Of a stretch of 64,000 nt of DNA, positions 1 through 7,997 are shown piece after piece. The notes under the pieces are model-generated. The model was given only the letters and a program-made list of their open reading frames with translations, was not told where the DNA came from and did not search any database. The stretch's first letter is position 1, and every line of letters begins with the position of its first letter. The translations under genes and the position numbers were made by a program. This DNA comes from Pseudomonas fluorescens (GTDB lineage Bacteria > Pseudomonadota > Gammaproteobacteria > Pseudomonadales > Pseudomonadaceae), in NCBI RefSeq assembly GCF_005938625.1, contig NZ_VCNJ01000057.1:1-64000 (forward strand). The letters run 5' to 3'.

Positions 1-79
1 ACTCGGCCTATTGAGTGGTGAGGAGCGGGTGTTCGGCTTTGGATTTGTGGTGGATTTTCCCCTCATCGGAACGCCGCCC

Positions 80-323
80 GCCCAGCCCTCTCCCGAGGGA
101 GAGGGGCCGATTTGTGGGCTTTTCAGAACCTGAGTTCAATTCGGTATTTCACGTCGGCGTAGCTCTCCCAAACACCCCGATCAGTCCTCCTAATCTCATG
201 GATATGGGGCCGATTTTTTTGCTGTTTTGAGCCCGAGTTCGACGCGGTATCGCATTTCGGCGTACCTCTCCCAAACACCGCGATCAGTCCCCTCTCCCTT
301 TGGGAGAGGGTTAGGGTGAGGGG
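80..323. repeat. Compound MITE-like inverted-terminal repeat
   Basis: The outer ends are inverted copies of each other: the left end reads cccagccctctcccgaggga and the right end closes with gggagagggttagggtgagg. The interior holds two tandem copies of a unit of about 110 bases (one near 106-190, one near 205-290). Each contains a ttcaa/cgtattc-type core followed by cggcgtacctctcccaaaca and cgatcagtcc. A single-unit relative lies at 5943-6090, on the other side of cobW-cobN. No transposase is present, so this is a non-autonomous element or an amplified intergenic repeat. Confidence 0.75.
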
Positions 324-326
324 CTT

Positions 327-660
327 GTGATCTTCCTTTGGCTTTGGCTTTTGCTTTGGCTTTGGTTTTTGCTCTTTTGCCCCTTCGGCAGGCCGAGCGG
401 AGGTGTTCATCCGGGGGTAGGCGCGCAGCGCCGTGCGGCGCAGCCGCATTCATCGAGAGGAGGTGCAGCGAAGCAAACCGTAGGCGATGCCCCCGGATGG
501 ACACCGTAGCGAGGGAACACTGAGCCTCAGCGAAGTGCCGTACGCCGGGGCAAAGCCTTTTGGGTTACCTTTTCGGCGTTTGGAAAAGGTGACTCGCTGT
601 AAGAGCGAAACCGCCAGCGGCAGCACCCGCAGCAACGGATATGCCCCCAAAACCAAAACT
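327..660. repeat. Probable dispersed non-coding repeat, no real gene
   Basis: The stretch opens with an imperfect tandem of ctttgg/cttttg units (about 340-375) and continues into GC-rich DNA. Its translations (for example Leu/Trp-only or Lys/Ala-only runs) are low complexity. Reading frames of 60-108 codons occur on both strands but none has a ribosome-binding site or a recognisable domain. From general familiarity with fluorescens-group genomes this resembles a repeated intergenic sequence, but no second copy is present in this window. Confidence 0.4.
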
Positions 661-704
661 CAACGCCCATTGACCCACCCTTAGACGATGCGTAGCCTTG
701 CGCT

Positions 705-893
705 TTCGAGGTTCTTCGGCCGTTGCCGAAGCTAAGAAGGGAACGCGGTCAATGCCGCGGCTGCCCCCGCAACTGTGAACGGTGATGTTCGCTGCCACGC
801 CACTGCCAGCTCAATCGATGAGCCTGCGGGAAGGCGCAGCAAACGCCAGGCTTAGCGCCTGAACGCCGTCAGCCAGGAGACCTGCCTCGTCAC
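705..893 (+). ncRNA. Cobalamin (AdoCbl) riboswitch
   Basis: The conserved aptamer blocks appear in order. The P3-side block has agggaa followed by cggt. Then come ctgcccccgcaactgt, gccactg, and a gggaaggc block. The closing B12 box is agccaggagacctgcc (about 870-886). Spacing matches the family. It lies directly upstream of cobW-cobN, the expected target, and would lower expression when adenosylcobalamin is abundant. Confidence 0.93.
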
Positions 894-971
894 AGATTCT
901 CAATTCAACCGGGCGGGGTGATCCGGTGGCGAACTCTCCGGGCACGCACGCGCGTTGCCGGTTCTCGTCCC

Positions 972-1000
972 GTATGCCCGCCGCTTGCCAAAGGGCATAC
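972..1000 (+). promoter_or_regulatory. Hairpin sequestering the cobW ribosome-binding site
   Basis: GTATGCCC (972-979) pairs perfectly with GGGCATAC (993-1000) across a 13-base loop. The 3' arm contains the purine-rich aaggg that serves as Shine-Dalgarno for the ATG at 1003. Placed after the riboswitch aptamer, it is a plausible translational expression platform. The pairing is seen directly; its role in B12 control is inferred. Confidence 0.6.
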
Positions 1001-1002
1001 CG

Positions 1003-2076
1003 ATGAAAACACTGGCCAAACTCCCCGTCACCATCGTCACCGGCTTCCTCGGCTCGGGCAAAACCACGCTGCTGCGACACATGCTCGATAACGCCCAGGG
1101 CCGTCGTATCGCGGTGATCGTCAACGAGTTTGGCGAGCTGGGCATCGACGGTGAAATCCTCAAGCAATGCACCATCGGTTGCACCGAAGAAGAAGCCACC
1201 GGCCGGGTTTACGAGCTGGCCAACGGCTGCCTGTGCTGCACCGTTCAGGAAGAGTTCTTCCCGGTGATGCGTGAACTGGTCGCGCGTCGCGGTGACCTCG
1301 ACCACATCCTTATCGAAACCTCGGGCCTGGCCCTGCCGAAACCGCTGGTGCAGGCCTTCCAGTGGCCGGAAATCCGCAGCGCCTGTACCGTTGACGCGGT
1401 AATTACTGTGGTGGACAGCCCGGCCGTGGCCGCTGGCACCTTCGCCGCGTTCCCGGATCAAGTCGATGCCCAGCGCAAACTCGATCCGAACCTCGATCAC
1501 GAATCGCCGCTGCACGAACTGTTCGCTGACCAACTGGCCAGCGCCGACCTCGTCATCCTGAACAAGGCCGACCAGACCAGCCCGGAAGATCTCGCTCGCG
1601 TACGCGCTGAAGTCGCCGAAGAGCTGCCACCGGCGGTGAAAATCATCGAAGCCAGCAATGGTCGTCTGCCGCTGGACGTGTTGATCGGCCTCGGCGCCGG
1701 TTCCGAAGAACACATCGACAGCCGCCACAGCCATCACGATCACCACCATGGTGAAGGCGATGACGACCACGATGACCACGATCACGACGCCTTCGATTCG
1801 ATCTCCATCGAACTGCCGCAAGCCGACGAAAGCCTGCTGCTCGACGCCCTGACGCAACTGGTGGTCAAGCATGGCATCCTCCGTGTCAAAGGTTTCGCCG
1901 CCATTCCGAACAAGCCAATGCGCCTGCTGATCCAGGGCGTGGGCACGCGTTTCGACAAGCATTTCGACCGTCAGTGGGGCGCCGATGAAGCGCGCGTCAC
2001 GCGTCTGGTGTTGATCGGTCAGGAACTCGACGCGGCGCAACTCGAAGCGCAACTGCGCGCCGCGCTCAGCGTTTAA
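1003..2076 (+). CDS. cobW: CobW-type GTPase, cobalt/zinc metallochaperone
   Basis: This COG0523 GTPase is thought to deliver cobalt to the aerobic cobalamin pathway. The 357-residue protein has a Walker A motif GFLGSGKTT near its N-terminus, the family metal motif CxCC in NGCLCCTV, and an NKAD guanine-specificity motif. An acidic, His-rich metal-binding stretch (about residues 235-265, HSHHDHHHGE onward) comes before the C-terminal CobW domain. The ATG at 1003 was chosen over an in-frame GTG at 955 because it follows aaggg and the protein then starts MKTLAKLPVTIVTGFLGSGK, right before the P-loop. cobN begins 3 bases after its stop. A B12 riboswitch precedes it. Confidence 0.93.
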   Translation: MKTLAKLPVTIVTGFLGSGKTTLLRHMLDNAQGRRIAVIVNEFGELGIDGEILKQCTIGCTEEEATGRVYELANGCLCCTVQEEFFPVMRELVARRGDLDHILIETSGLALPKPLVQAFQWPEIRSACTVDAVITVVDSPAVAAGTFAAFPDQVDAQRKLDPNLDHESPLHELFADQLASADLVILNKADQTSPEDLARVRAEVAEELPPAVKIIEASNGRLPLDVLIGLGAGSEEHIDSRHSHHDHHHGEGDDDHDDHDHDAFDSISIELPQADESLLLDALTQLVVKHGILRVKGFAAIPNKPMRLLIQGVGTRFDKHFDRQWGADEARVTRLVLIGQELDAAQLEAQLRAALSV

Positions 2077-2079
2077 ACC

Positions 2080-5000
2080 ATGCACCTGCTCAGGACCCAG
2101 CCCGGCGGTTTCGTTTCGGATGACAACATTGCCGACCTTGGACAGACCCCCGCCGAGCTGGTGATCCTGTGCAGCGGCGACTCCAGCCTGGCGCTGCTCG
2201 CCGAAGCGGCGCAGCAGTTGCCGGAAGATTATCCGAGCCTGCGTCTGGCCAATCCGATGCAGGTGCAGAATCACGCCTCAGTCGATCTGTACGTCGACGA
2301 AGTGCTGCGTCATGCCAAGGTAATTCTGATTTCGCTGCATGGTGGCATCGCCTATTGGCGCTATGGCGTCGAGCGGCTGGTCGAGCTGTCCGAACGTGGT
2401 GTGCAGCTGATTCTGGTGCCGGGCGATGACCGGCCTGATCCGGAGCTCAGCGACTTGAGCACCGTCAACGCCGAGGATCGCGACCGCCTCTGGCAATTCT
2501 TGCGTCAGGGTGGCTTGGGCAATGCGCTGGATTTCTTCCGCTGCATGGCCAACCGTTGGCTCGCCCGCGATTACACATGGGATGAGCCGCAGACCCTGCC
2601 GCGCACGGCGATTTACCACCCAAGCAAAACCAGCGCCGCACTGAGTGACTGGCAAGCCGAATGGCTGCCGGAAAACCCGGTTGCGGCGGTGTTGTTTTAC
2701 CGCTCGCATTTGCAAGCGGCGAACACCGCGTTCATCGATGTTTTCTGCCAGCGCTTGCAGGCGGCGGGGTTGAATCCGCTGCCGATCGCGGTGGCCAGTC
2801 TGAAAGAACCCGGCTGCCTGGCGGTGGTCGAGGATTGGCTGGATGAAGTCGAGGCGGGGGTGATTCTCAACACCACCGGGTTCGCTCAGTCCAGCCCGGA
2901 AGCGCCGCATCTGCGGCCGTTTCGCCGCAATATTCCGGTGATCCAGGCGATCTGCGCGCAGGACAACGAGCCCGGCTGGCGCGACAGCGAGCAGGGCCTC
3001 GGCCCGCGCGATCTGGCCATGCACATTGCCTTGCCGGAACTCGACGGGCGCATCATCAGCCGGCCGATCAGTTTCAAGGATCTGGCCTGGCGCAGTGAGC
3101 GCAGTCAGTCCGATGTTGTCTGCTACCGTGCACAACCCGAGCGCATGGATTTCGTCGCCGAACTGGCGCGGCGCTGGATCGATCTGGCACGGGTGCCGAA
3201 TGGCGAAAAACGCATCGCGCTGATCCTCGCCAACTACCCGACCCGCGACGGACGCATCGGCAACGGCGTCGGCCTCGACACTCCGGCAGCGGCGCTGAAC
3301 ATCCTGCGCGCGTTGCAGGCTGAGGGTTATCCCATTGCGGCCGAACTGCCGGACAGCGGCACTGAGTTGATCCAGCAATTGCTCGGTGGCGTCAGCAACG
3401 ATCTCGACACGATTGATCTGCGACCGTGCCAGCAAAGTCTCGCCATGGACGCTTACCTGACGATGTTCAACGCGCTGCCCGAAGCCAATCGCGCCGCTGT
3501 GGTTGCTCGATGGGGAGCGCCACAAAACGACCCGATGTGCCGCGACGGGCGGATGATGATTGCCGGCATTCGCTTCGGCCTGACCTTCGTCGGCATCCAG
3601 CCGGCGCGCGGTTATCAGGTCGATCCGAGCGCGGTCTATCACGACCCGGATCTGGTGCCGCCGCACGGTTATCTGGCGTTCTATTTCTGGCTGCGCAACA
3701 CCTACGGCGCGCACGGCGTGATTCACGTCGGCAAGCACGGCAACCTCGAATGGCTGCCGGGCAAAGGCGTCGGTCTTTCGGAAAACTGCTGGCCGGATGC
3801 ACTGCTCGGGCCGCTGCCGAACATCTATCCGTTTATCGTTAACGATCCGGGCGAGGGCGCCCAGGCCAAGCGGCGCACACAAGCGGTGATCATCGACCAC
3901 CTGATGCCGCCGCTGACCCGCGCCGAAACCTACGGCCCGCTGCGCAATCTGGAACTGCTGGCCGACGAGTATTACGAAGCGCAACTGCTTGATCCGCGCC
4001 GCGCCCGCGAGTTGCAGCGCGACATTCTGCAATTGGTGCGCGAGACGCAGATCGACCGCGAACTGCAACTCGATGCCGGGCTGGACAGCGACGCCGATGC
4101 GGCGATCTGGTTGCCGCGTCTCGATACGTATTTGTGTGATCTGAAGGAATCGCAGATTCGCGACGGGCTGCACATTTTCGGCGAGTCACCGACGGGGCGA
4201 TTGCGCATTGATACGTTGTTGGCGTTGCTGCGTATTCCAAGAGGGGACGGCAAAGGCGCGCAATCGAGTCTTCTGCGCGCATTGGCCAAAGCGTTCGAAC
4301 TCGGATTCGATCCGCTCGATTGCACCTTGGCCGACCCATGGACAGGCCCGCGCCCCGAAGCACTGCAATCGCAAAGCGACGAAGTCTGGCGCACCGCCGG
4401 CGACACCCGCGAACGCCTCGAACTGTTTGCCACTGAACTGATTTCCCAGTCACTGCAATCCCCTTGTAGGAGTGAGCCTGCTCGCGATAGCGGAGTGTCA
4501 GTCGCTGAAGATTTACCTGATCCACCGCTATCGCGAGCAGGCTCACTCCTACAGGAACCGCGTTGGGCGGAGGTCAGCGCAATCATTCAGAATCTGCGGG
4601 AGGTCGTCGCGCCACGTCTGGACGCCTGCGGCCCCGCCGAAATGCGTGGTCTGCTCGACGCCCTCGGCGGTCGTTTTGTGCCCGCCGGCCCCAGCGGCGC
4701 ACCCAGCCGTGGCCGCCTCGACGTCCTGCCCACCGGCCGCAATTTCTATTCCGTGGACGTGCGCAACCTGCCGACCACCACCGCATGGCGCATCGGTTTC
4801 CAGTCAGCGACGTTGATTCTTGAGCGACACCTGCAAGATCACGGTGATCACCTGCGCCAGCTCGGTTTGTCGGTCTGGGGCACGGCCACCATGCGCACCG
4901 GCGGCGACGACATCGCTCAGGCGATGGCGTTGATGGGCGTGCGTCCGGTGTGGGCGACCGGCAGTCAGCGCGTCGATGATTTCGAGATTCTGCCGCTGAG

Positions 5001-5928
5001 TCTGCTCGACCGTCCGCGTGTTGATGTCACGTTGCGCGTTTCCGGATTTTTCCGTGATGCCTTCGCCAATCTGATTCGCCTGTTCGATGCGGCGGTGCAG
5101 GCAGTAGCGGCACTGGACGAGCCGGACGACCTCAACCCATTGGCGGCCAAAGTACGAGCCGAGCGCGAGGCACTGCTGCAATCGGGCCTTGATGAGGACA
5201 CCGCACGGCGTCAGGCCGGTTGGCGGATTTTCGGCGCCAAACCCGGTGCCTATGGCGCAGGTGTGCAGGGCGCCATTGATGGGCGTTTGTGGCAGAGCCG
5301 CGACGATCTCGCTGAGGTTTACCTGAACTGGGGCGCCTACGCCTACGGCGGTGCCGACGAAGGCACCGCTGCGCGCGAGCAATTCGTCCAGCGTCTGAGC
5401 CAGGTGCAAGCGGTGCTGCAGAATCAGGATAACCGCGAGCACGACCTGCTCGATTCCAATGACTATTACCAGTTCCAGGGCGGCATGCTTGCTGCCGTGG
5501 AAACCCTGCGTGGCGAGGCGGCGGCCAGTTATCACGGCGATCACAGCCAACCGGATCTGCCGAAGATTCGCACCTTGAAAGAAGAGCTGAACCGGGTGAT
5601 TCGCTCACGGGCGGCCAATCCGAAATGGATCGACGGGGTCAAGCGCCACGGCTATAAAGGCGCGTTCGAGATGGCGGCGACGGTTGATAACCTGTTTGCG
5701 TTTGATGCCACTACGCAGTTGATTGATGACCACCAATACGCTTTGCTGGCCGATGCTTATCTACTGGATCCAGCAACCCGGGAGTTTGTTCGCGAGCATA
5801 ATCCGCATGCGCTGCGGGACATGACTGAGCGCATGCTGGAAGCGCAACAGCGGGGGATGTGGCAGGAGCCGGGGGCTTATAAAGAGGCGTTGGAGAATCT
5901 GCTGCTGGATATAGAGGAAGATGTGTAG
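2080..5928 (+). CDS. cobN: Cobaltochelatase large subunit CobN
   Basis: CobN is the large, porphyrin-binding subunit of the ATP-dependent aerobic cobaltochelatase that inserts cobalt into hydrogenobyrinate a,c-diamide. The protein is 1282 residues and collinear with the CobN/BchH family through its length, starting MHLLRTQPGGFV. It sits 3 bases after cobW, under the same riboswitch, and before chlD, which can supply the AAA+ partners. Oddity: codons for about residues 796-825 are a REPIN inserted in frame (4465-4553), adding a PCRSEPARDSGVS to PLSRAGSLLQ segment absent from the ancestral protein by its nature. The frame stays open, so the gene is probably functional if the insert falls in a surface loop. 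Confidence 0.93.
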   Translation: MHLLRTQPGGFVSDDNIADLGQTPAELVILCSGDSSLALLAEAAQQLPEDYPSLRLANPMQVQNHASVDLYVDEVLRHAKVILISLHGGIAYWRYGVERLVELSERGVQLILVPGDDRPDPELSDLSTVNAEDRDRLWQFLRQGGLGNALDFFRCMANRWLARDYTWDEPQTLPRTAIYHPSKTSAALSDWQAEWLPENPVAAVLFYRSHLQAANTAFIDVFCQRLQAAGLNPLPIAVASLKEPGCLAVVEDWLDEVEAGVILNTTGFAQSSPEAPHLRPFRRNIPVIQAICAQDNEPGWRDSEQGLGPRDLAMHIALPELDGRIISRPISFKDLAWRSERSQSDVVCYRAQPERMDFVAELARRWIDLARVPNGEKRIALILANYPTRDGRIGNGVGLDTPAAALNILRALQAEGYPIAAELPDSGTELIQQLLGGVSNDLDTIDLRPCQQSLAMDAYLTMFNALPEANRAAVVARWGAPQNDPMCRDGRMMIAGIRFGLTFVGIQPARGYQVDPSAVYHDPDLVPPHGYLAFYFWLRNTYGAHGVIHVGKHGNLEWLPGKGVGLSENCWPDALLGPLPNIYPFIVNDPGEGAQAKRRTQAVIIDHLMPPLTRAETYGPLRNLELLADEYYEAQLLDPRRARELQRDILQLVRETQIDRELQLDAGLDSDADAAIWLPRLDTYLCDLKESQIRDGLHIFGESPTGRLRIDTLLALLRIPRGDGKGAQSSLLRALAKAFELGFDPLDCTLADPWTGPRPEALQSQSDEVWRTAGDTRERLELFATELISQSLQSPCRSEPARDSGVSVAEDLPDPPLSRAGSLLQEPRWAEVSAIIQNLREVVAPRLDACGPAEMRGLLDALGGRFVPAGPSGAPSRGRLDVLPTGRNFYSVDVRNLPTTTAWRIGFQSATLILERHLQDHGDHLRQLGLSVWGTATMRTGGDDIAQAMALMGVRPVWATGSQRVDDFEILPLSLLDRPRVDVTLRVSGFFRDAFANLIRLFDAAVQAVAALDEPDDLNPLAAKVRAEREALLQSGLDEDTARRQAGWRIFGAKPGAYGAGVQGAIDGRLWQSRDDLAEVYLNWGAYAYGGADEGTAAREQFVQRLSQVQAVLQNQDNREHDLLDSNDYYQFQGGMLAAVETLRGEAAASYHGDHSQPDLPKIRTLKEELNRVIRSRAANPKWIDGVKRHGYKGAFEMAATVDNLFAFDATTQLIDDHQYALLADAYLLDPATREFVREHNPHALRDMTERMLEAQQRGMWQEPGAYKEALENLLLDIEEDV
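4465..4553. repeat. REPIN inside cobN
   Basis: Two inverted REP units, tgtaggagtgagcctgctcg and its reverse complement, are separated by a short spacer. The arms match those of the intergenic REPIN at 30463-30551 over more than 30 bases each, including the gatagcgg extension. It lies wholly inside the cobN reading frame, and every codon through it is sense. Confidence 0.92.
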
Positions 5929-5942
5929 GCGTTCAAAAGCTA

Positions 5943-6090
5943 CCCTCACCCCAGCCCTCTCCCAGAGGGAGAGGGGGCCGATCGGTGTCGGCTTTGAATT
6001 TTGAGTTCAACTCGATAATTCAGGTCGGCGTACCTCGAAAGAACACCTCGGTCAGTTCCCTCTCCCTCTGGGAGAGGGCTAGGGTGAGGG
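5943..6090. repeat. MITE-like palindromic repeat between cobN and chlD
   Basis: The element of about 148 bases has terminal inverted repeats: ccctcaccccagccctctcc at the left, with the reverse complement ending gctagggtgaggg at the right. Its core (gagttcaactcgataattca then ggtcggcgtacctc) matches the tandem units at 80-323. It occupies most of the 228-base gap between cobN and chlD. Confidence 0.8.
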
Positions 6091-6156
6091 CCACCCGGAC
6101 TGACACACCACCACACCACACCAAGAACACCCACGACCACGACAGAGAAAACCCAA

Positions 6157-7158
6157 ATGACCGACACCCCGCATTTCCCGCTCTCCGCCGTGGTCGGCGC
6201 CGATGACCTGAAACTCGCCCTGTGCCTCACGGCCATCGACCCGAAAATCGGCGGTGTGCTGATCGAAGGCCCGCGTGGCATGGCCAAATCCACGCTGGCC
6301 CGTGGCTTGGCTGATTTGCTCGCCAGCGGTCAATTCGTCACCTTGCCGCTGGGCGCGACTGAAGAGCGCCTGGTCGGCACCCTCGACCTCGATGCCGCCC
6401 TCAGCGAGGGCCGCGCGCAATTCTCACCGGGCGTGTTGGCCAAGGCTGACGGCGGCGTGCTCTATGTCGATGAAGTCAATTTGCTGCCTGATCACCTGGT
6501 CGATCTGCTGCTCGACGTTGCCGCCAGCGGCACCAACCTGATCGAGCGAGACGGTATTTCCCATCGGCACTCCGCGAAATTCGTGCTGATCGGCACGATG
6601 AACCCGGAAGAGGGCGAGCTGCGTCCGCAGTTGCTCGACCGCTTCGGCTTGAACGTTGCCCTCAGCGGCCATACGGCACCGACTGAACGCGGGCAGATCA
6701 TTCGTCGGCGACTGGATTTCGACAGCGACCCGCAAGCGTTCTGTGCACAGTGGGAAGCCGAGCAACACGCTCTACGTACTCGCTGCGAAAACGCTCGCGC
6801 TGCCTTGGCCAACATTGCGCTGGACGATGCCGCACTGGCGCAGATCACCGAGCGTTGTTTTGCCGCCGGCGTCGACGGCTTGCGTGCCGATCTGGTCTGG
6901 TTGCGCGCTGCTCGCGCCCATGCGGCTTGGCGCGGCGCTGAGGAGATTGGCGAAGAAGACATCGACGCCGTGGCCGAGTTTGCCCTGCGCCATCGGCGGC
7001 GCGAGCAGCCGGCATCGAATCCACAGCCACCGGCGCAGTCGCCGGTCGAGTCTCAGGCCACGCCAAGTGAAGGCCAGGGCCAGTGGGGCGACCTGCCGGC
7101 GCCCGCGCTTGCCACAGGCGCTCGCCGTGAAGTGCCGAGCTGGCCAAAAAAGCCCTAG
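6157..7158 (+). CDS. chlD: ChlD, short form: AAA+ subunit of cobalt chelatase
   Basis: This is the zero-frame product, 333 residues, a ChlI/BchI-like AAA+ ATPase. Walker A is GPRGMAKST (about residues 33-41) and Walker B is GGVLYVDEVNLL (about 105-116), followed by sensor regions and a helical lid. A Pro/Gln-rich linker occupies the last 50 residues. With CobN as large subunit, such an AAA+ protein would form the motor ring of the cobaltochelatase. The ATG at 6157 has only a weak purine-rich upstream site. The gene ends at a TAG that lies 3 bases after an A AAA AAG heptamer, so the stop is probably bypassed by some ribosomes to give the long form. Confidence 0.9.
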   Translation: MTDTPHFPLSAVVGADDLKLALCLTAIDPKIGGVLIEGPRGMAKSTLARGLADLLASGQFVTLPLGATEERLVGTLDLDAALSEGRAQFSPGVLAKADGGVLYVDEVNLLPDHLVDLLLDVAASGTNLIERDGISHRHSAKFVLIGTMNPEEGELRPQLLDRFGLNVALSGHTAPTERGQIIRRRLDFDSDPQAFCAQWEAEQHALRTRCENARAALANIALDDAALAQITERCFAAGVDGLRADLVWLRAARAHAAWRGAEEIGEEDIDAVAEFALRHRRREQPASNPQPPAQSPVESQATPSEGQGQWGDLPAPALATGARREVPSWPKKP

Positions 7159-7193
7159 GCATTCGCCCCCGATCCGACGCGGGGGCGAATGCC
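7146..7193 (+). promoter_or_regulatory. Programmed -1 ribosomal frameshift signal in chlD
   Basis: The heptamer A AAA AAG (7146-7152) is in the correct phase (zero frame ccA AAA AAG), the same heptamer used by dnaX. After 5-6 bases comes a perfect stem: GCATTCGCCCCCG (7159-7171) with CGGGGGCGAATGC (7180-7192), 8-base loop, plus one more G-C pair (7158/7193). The zero-frame TAG (7156-7158) sits in the spacer and stem base. The -1 frame runs open into the VWA region. Programmed frameshifting in chlD genes that serve CobN-type chelatases has been reported, and this site fits that pattern. Confidence 0.9.
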
Positions 7194-7823
7194 AGACCCC
7201 GCGCCGGACGTCTGGACAACGGACGCCAGGGCAAGCGCCATGCCGCCCGCAGCGGCGCGGTGAACTGGCCGGGCACGCTGCTCAATGGGCGTCCTCGGGT
7301 GAGGGAAGATCTGCTGTTTCAACTGCGCACACGCTCGCCGCATGAACTGTGGCTGGTCATCGTCGATGCCTCCGCTTCGACGCGACGCCATCACGCCTTG
7401 AGCGATGCCAAAGGTCTGCTCGCGCAACTGTTCGATGACGCCTATCGCCAGCGCGCGCGCCTCGCATTGTTGACGGCAAGTGGCTCGGCGCCGAAATGGC
7501 AGGTGCAGGGGTTGAAGGCGTCCAGCGGTTTGCGCGTCTGGCTGGAGGCTCTGGGTGCAGGCGGTGGCACACCGTTGCTCGCGGCGCTGGTGCAGGCCGA
7601 GCATTGGCTGGCGGTGCGGCGCAAGCGTTTTCCTGCCGAGCAGCAACGACTGTTGGTGGTAACGGATGGGCGTCTGAAGCAGTGGTCAGGATTGCCGGCA
7701 CTGGCGTGTCCGGGCTTGTTGATCGATATCGAGCGTGGGCCGATTCGGTTGGGGCGGGCGCGGGATCTGGCTTCAGCGTTGAGTGCAGAGTATCGACATA
7801 TCGATGAGCTGATTTCTCTCTGA
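7152..7823 (+). CDS. chlD: ChlD, long-form C-terminal part (VWA domain), entered by -1 frameshift
   Basis: The frame is open from 7131, but the only conventional start is a GTG at 7260 with no good ribosome-binding site. Homology-like sequence (basic linker RPRSDAG through NGRQGKRHAARSGAVNWPGTLL) already begins upstream of that GTG, so independent translation would lose part of the conserved linker. It carries a VWA domain with a MIDAS motif DASAS (VIVDASASTRRH) and a later VVTDGR strand. Reading 6157-7152 and then 7152-7823 in the -1 frame gives a protein of about 555 residues with AAA+, linker and VWA, the usual ChlD/BchD plan. It would be the medium subunit bridging the AAA+ ring and CobN. 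If annotated conventionally it appears as a separate 187-residue protein from 7260. Confidence 0.85.
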   Translation, partial: ALGIRPRSDAGANARPRAGRLDNGRQGKRHAARSGAVNWPGTLLNGRPRVREDLLFQLRTRSPHELWLVIVDASASTRRHHALSDAKGLLAQLFDDAYRQRARLALLTASGSAPKWQVQGLKASSGLRVWLEALGAGGGTPLLAALVQAEHWLAVRRKRFPAEQQRLLVVTDGRLKQWSGLPALACPGLLIDIERGPIRLGRARDLASALSAEYRHIDELISL

Positions 7824-7848
7824 TACCTTCTGTGTCTGGTCGGGCCTC

Positions 7849-7914
7849 ATCGCGAGCAGGCTCACTCCTACATTTGGAATGCGTTCCCCTGTAGGAGTGA
7901 GCCTGCTCGCGATT
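7849..7914. repeat. REPIN
   Basis: Inverted units tcgcgagcaggctcactcct and gtaggagtgagcctgctcgc flank a spacer of about 20 bases. Same family as the elements at 4465 and 30463. Confidence 0.9.
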
Positions 7915-7997
7915 GCATCAATCCGGTCTTGAGCCGAACAACCAAAACCCGCATCCCTGCTCTATGCTGCACCCAGCCAAATCACAAGGAGTGAGCG

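Noticed and set aside
327..660. Small genes encoding Leu/Trp- or Lys/Ala-repeat peptides
   Set aside because: Low-complexity translations of a tandem ctttgg repeat on both strands, without ribosome-binding sites.
811..2274. 487-codon open frame on the minus strand across cobW
   Set aside because: It is a shadow of cobW codon bias. The plus strand has Walker A, CxCC and NKAD motifs in order, while the antisense product has no motif or start site.
2278..4173. 631-codon antisense frame within cobN
   Set aside because: A long shadow frame from GC-rich third positions; the sense frame is the unmistakable CobN.
7260..7823. Independent VWA gene starting at GTG 7260
   Set aside because: The GTG lacks a ribosome-binding site, conserved linker sequence lies upstream of it in the same frame, and a classic -1 frameshift site joins it to chlD. 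Kept as the long-form continuation.
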